Assembly (NCBI RefSeq): GCF_018687785.1
Contig: NZ_LTBL01000001.1
Coordinates: 1,169,780-1,233,779 of the forward strand
Direction: 5' to 3'
DNA length: 64,000 nucleotides
From: Methanovulcanius yangii
GTDB taxonomy: Archaea; Halobacteriota; Methanomicrobia; Methanomicrobiales; Methanomicrobiaceae
Shown: in pieces, positions 62,228 through 64,000 of the stretch
How the letters are laid out: every line of letters begins with the position of its first letter
Position numbering within the stretch: the first letter of the stretch is position 1
The notes under the pieces: model-generated
What the model was told of the DNA's origin: nothing
The model's input: the letters and a program-made list of their open reading frames with translations, nothing else
The model's database searches: none
Translations under genes and position numbers: made by a program

Positions 62228-63412
62228 TTATGATTTGGCCTGAAGTAGCTCGGAGAGTCTCTTATTAATAAGTTCCTCTATCCACCTTTCATCGGACCGT
62301 ATGAGCTCGTTCTCCTGCCGAAGTGCTTCAAAGTCTTTCTTTAATTTCGTGTTTTCGAGGGCCAGCTCGTTGTACATCTCCTTTTGTTCTTTCACGCTCT
62401 CGTTAAGGGTGCGGATCCCCTGTGATTCGTAGATATTGAGGCGTTCCATACCTTCGAGATATTCCTCGGCGAGCTGTGTTTTCGTGTATCGCCGGTATGC
62501 CGATGTGAGATATCCCTCGTGGCCCGCGAGCGTTTCGGCGACCTCTTTCGCCCCTGCGAGGGACAGCTGCGAGATAAAGAACTTCCTGAACTGGTGAATA
62601 TGGATCTGCGTCCGGCCCGTGCTCTCGTCCTTGCTATAGAGTCCGGCTTTCTTTAGGGTGCTCCTCCAGGCTTCATAGGCGGTGTTTGCAGAGAAGGGAA
62701 ACAGGCGCCGATCCTCATCAACACGGGCCCCCGATCTCTGAGCGTCAATAAGTCCCCGGTTCTTGTTCTGTGCCGCACGGATGTAATCCTCGCGGACCTT
62801 CAACCATTCAATCAGGGCTGCCGTCGCTTCATCTGAGATGAAGGTATATCGCTGGTGCCCCGTTTTTGTGTACTCTCCCCTGATCGTGATCTCCGCCGGA
62901 ACCGCATCGAGGTTCACATCAGACACACGGATCTGCAACGCTTCGCCTATTCGCATCCCCGAAGAGGCAAGGATCAGATATAACGCGGTCGCCTTTGCGT
63001 CGCTGTGAAAGAGGATCTTCCTGATAACCTCCGCATCCATGTCCCTCTCGACGGTCCTAACGCCCCCCTTTGGTAGCCGCCGGACGGTCCTCTTGCGTTC
63101 CCGCTTGTTCAATTCAAGATCGTGGTGCTCAAAGAACCCGACCACTTGAGAAAAGACATTCTTGGCTGTGATTGGTGCGGATGATTCCAGCGAGATGGAG
63201 AAAGCGAGCATGTCCGCCGAGAAGTCTTCGACAGATTCCAGGTATTGGGCCATTAGCCCCTCGTAGATCTCTTTCTCTGCCTCTGTTACCTGTTTGTCTT
63301 TCCGCTGCTTGCCGTATTTGAAATCGAGAAACTTGTAGATAGAACCCCTGTATGTTATTTGCGTCCCCTTGTTCTGTTGGAACAAGGAAATATACTCCCC
63401 TATGGGTTTCAT
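62228..63412 (-). CDS. Tyrosine recombinase (integrase)
   Basis: A 394-residue integrase that catalyses site-specific integration and excision. The catalytic residues are Arg (SSGMRIGEAL, about 154), Lys (EYTKTGHQR, about 183), His-x-x-Arg (HQFRKFF, about 273-276), His (AGHEGYL, about 298) and the nucleophile Tyr in AYRRYTK (about 306-309). A long coiled coil ends the protein (about 335-390), unlike most integrases. A TTTATTATG box at 63433-63442 lies about 25 bp before the ATG at 63412, so the mRNA is probably leaderless. The frame opens at 63466. Confidence 0.9.
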   Translation of the reverse strand: MKPIGEYISLFQQNKGTQITYRGSIYKFLDFKYGKQRKDKQVTEAEKEIYEGLMAQYLESVEDFSADMLAFSISLESSAPITAKNVFSQVVGFFEHHDLELNKRERKRTVRRLPKGGVRTVERDMDAEVIRKILFHSDAKATALYLILASSGMRIGEALQIRVSDVNLDAVPAEITIRGEYTKTGHQRYTFISDEATAALIEWLKVREDYIRAAQNKNRGLIDAQRSGARVDEDRRLFPFSANTAYEAWRSTLKKAGLYSKDESTGRTQIHIHQFRKFFISQLSLAGAKEVAETLAGHEGYLTSAYRRYTKTQLAEEYLEGMERLNIYESQGIRTLNESVKEQKEMYNELALENTKLKKDFEALRQENELIRSDERWIEELINKRLSELLQAKS

Positions 63413-63475
63413 GATCCTACATAGACCCCCAACATAATAAATGTATGGTATATTTGTAATAGTCAACTGTGAAAT

Positions 63476-63485
63476 ATATGCGTAT
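63476..63485 (+). repeat. Candidate attachment repeat, right
   Basis: ATATGCGTAT, identical to the left-edge copy at 54272-54281. It lies between the integrase promoter and the rfcL promoter, where a chromosomal junction is expected. Confidence 0.4.
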
Positions 63486-63553
63486 TATGCCCGACGCCCC
63501 TTTCATATCCTGACCGCGTCCTTTATTCCACCTGCATGCGAAGAAGTACACAG

Positions 63554-64000
63554 ATGGACTGGGCCTCAAAATATCGTCCGCAGCACCTCAAAGACATCGT
63601 CGGTAACGGAACGGCCATCCGTCGTATATCCGAATGGGCACGGGACTGGACCACCGGAACAAAGCCGCTGCTCCTCTACGGAAAACCCGGCATAGGGAAG
63701 ACGACGGCAGCCTATGCTCTGGCAAATGACATGAACTGGGAGGTGATCGAACTCAACGCGAGCGACCAGCGGACGCGTGCCATCATCGAAAGGATCGCCG
63801 GCACATCCAGTACCACCGCAAGTCTCACCGGCGCATCTCGCAAACTCATCATCTTCGATGAAGCCGACAACCTCCACGGTAATGCCGACCGTGGCGGCGC
63901 AAAGGCAATTGTCGATACGATAAAGGCATCGCGTCAGCCGATCATTCTCATCGCAAATGACATGTACGGTATGGATGCGGCCCTCCGGTACCTCTGCGAA
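63554..64000 (+). CDS. rfcL: Replication factor C large subunit (clamp loader), 5' part
   Basis: The first 149 residues of the archaeal clamp-loader large subunit. [16 protein letters not shown] is the RFC box at the N terminus, [16 protein letters not shown] is Walker A, and [17 protein letters not shown] contains Walker B with the DEAD-like motif of RFC. It loads the PCNA sliding clamp. A CCTTTATTCC box at about 63519-63528 is about 30 bp before the ATG, suggesting a leaderless mRNA. Cut by the window edge. Confidence 0.93.
   Translation, partial: MDWASKYRPQHLKDIVGNGTAIRRISEWARDWTTGTKPLLLYGKPGIGKTTAAYALANDMNWEVIELNASDQRTRAIIERIAGTSSTTASLTGASRKLIIFDEADNLHGNADRGGAKAIVDTIKASRQPIILIANDMYGMDAALRYLCE

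Larger units (their letters stand above)
54272..63485. mobile_element. Integrated genetic element (provirus- or plasmid-like), about 9.2 kb
   Basis: A block in which all recognised genes lie on the minus strand, between marker 2 and rfcL. It holds a tyrosine integrase at one end, HTH and RHH regulators, a P-loop ATPase, an iteron-like repeat field and a tape-measure protein. The 10-bp direct repeat ATATGCGTAT occurs at both edges. It is not at a tRNA gene. No capsid, portal, terminase or conjugation gene was found. Boundaries rest on the short repeat and on gene content, so they are approximate. Confidence 0.75.

Overview
The window comes from the chromosome of a methanogenic archaeon, most likely a member of the Methanomicrobiales with moderately high GC. 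The evidence is an A-type ATP synthase, an archaeal histone, archaeal GatD/GatE, archaeal-type S-adenosylmethionine synthetase, L10e, replication factor C, two methanogenesis marker genes (MtxX/marker 4 and marker 2), and the reductive arm of an incomplete TCA cycle (fumarase, 2-oxoglutarate synthase, succinyl-CoA synthetase). TATA-box promoters are frequent, and several sit about 25 bp before the start codon, which suggests leaderless mRNAs. No genus can be named from sequence alone.

Layout: 1-2976 holds the end of the ATP synthase operon (atpH, atpI, atpK; atpK runs off the left edge). 3223-9623 holds tRNA-Glu, a secreted dipeptidase, a membrane-anchored EEP-family protein, a YkgJ-type metal-binding protein, an orphan DNA methyltransferase and a GntP permease. 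9625-12598 is a three-gene vWA / PP2C phosphatase / Ser-Thr kinase operon of the TerY-P type. 12892-15318 has a MazF-like protein and a winged-helix NTPase fused in operon to an MscS channel. 15550-28110 is a mixed region: an RRM protein, lipase, sulfite-oxidase-fold proteins, small membrane proteins, a cryptochrome-like protein and TrmO. 28166-28976 is an AT-rich patch with a CAP-domain protein next to tRNA-Leu.

29107-38035 is mostly housekeeping on the minus strand: a DUF2070 protein, a four-gene cluster ending in a PfkB sugar or nucleoside kinase, DUF5350, GatE, GatD and ArgH. 38273-40910 is an SsuABC-like importer. 40972-52029 runs on the plus strand: L10e, fumarase, KorDABC, SucCD, the diadenylate cyclase DacZ overlapping SucD, SAM synthetase and HisG-HisA-HisB. 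Then come histone, MtxX and marker 2 on the minus strand.

54272-63485 is an integrated genetic element of about 9.2 kb between marker 2 and rfcL. All its genes lie on the minus strand: tyrosine integrase, three ribbon-helix-helix regulators, a HTH/excisionase-like protein, a P-loop ATPase next to an iteron-like repeat field, several unknown small proteins, and one long phage tail tape-measure protein with no other recognisable virion gene. A 10-bp direct repeat brackets it. This element, with its lone tape-measure gene and its iteron field, is the least explained part of the window. rfcL then begins and is cut by the right edge.
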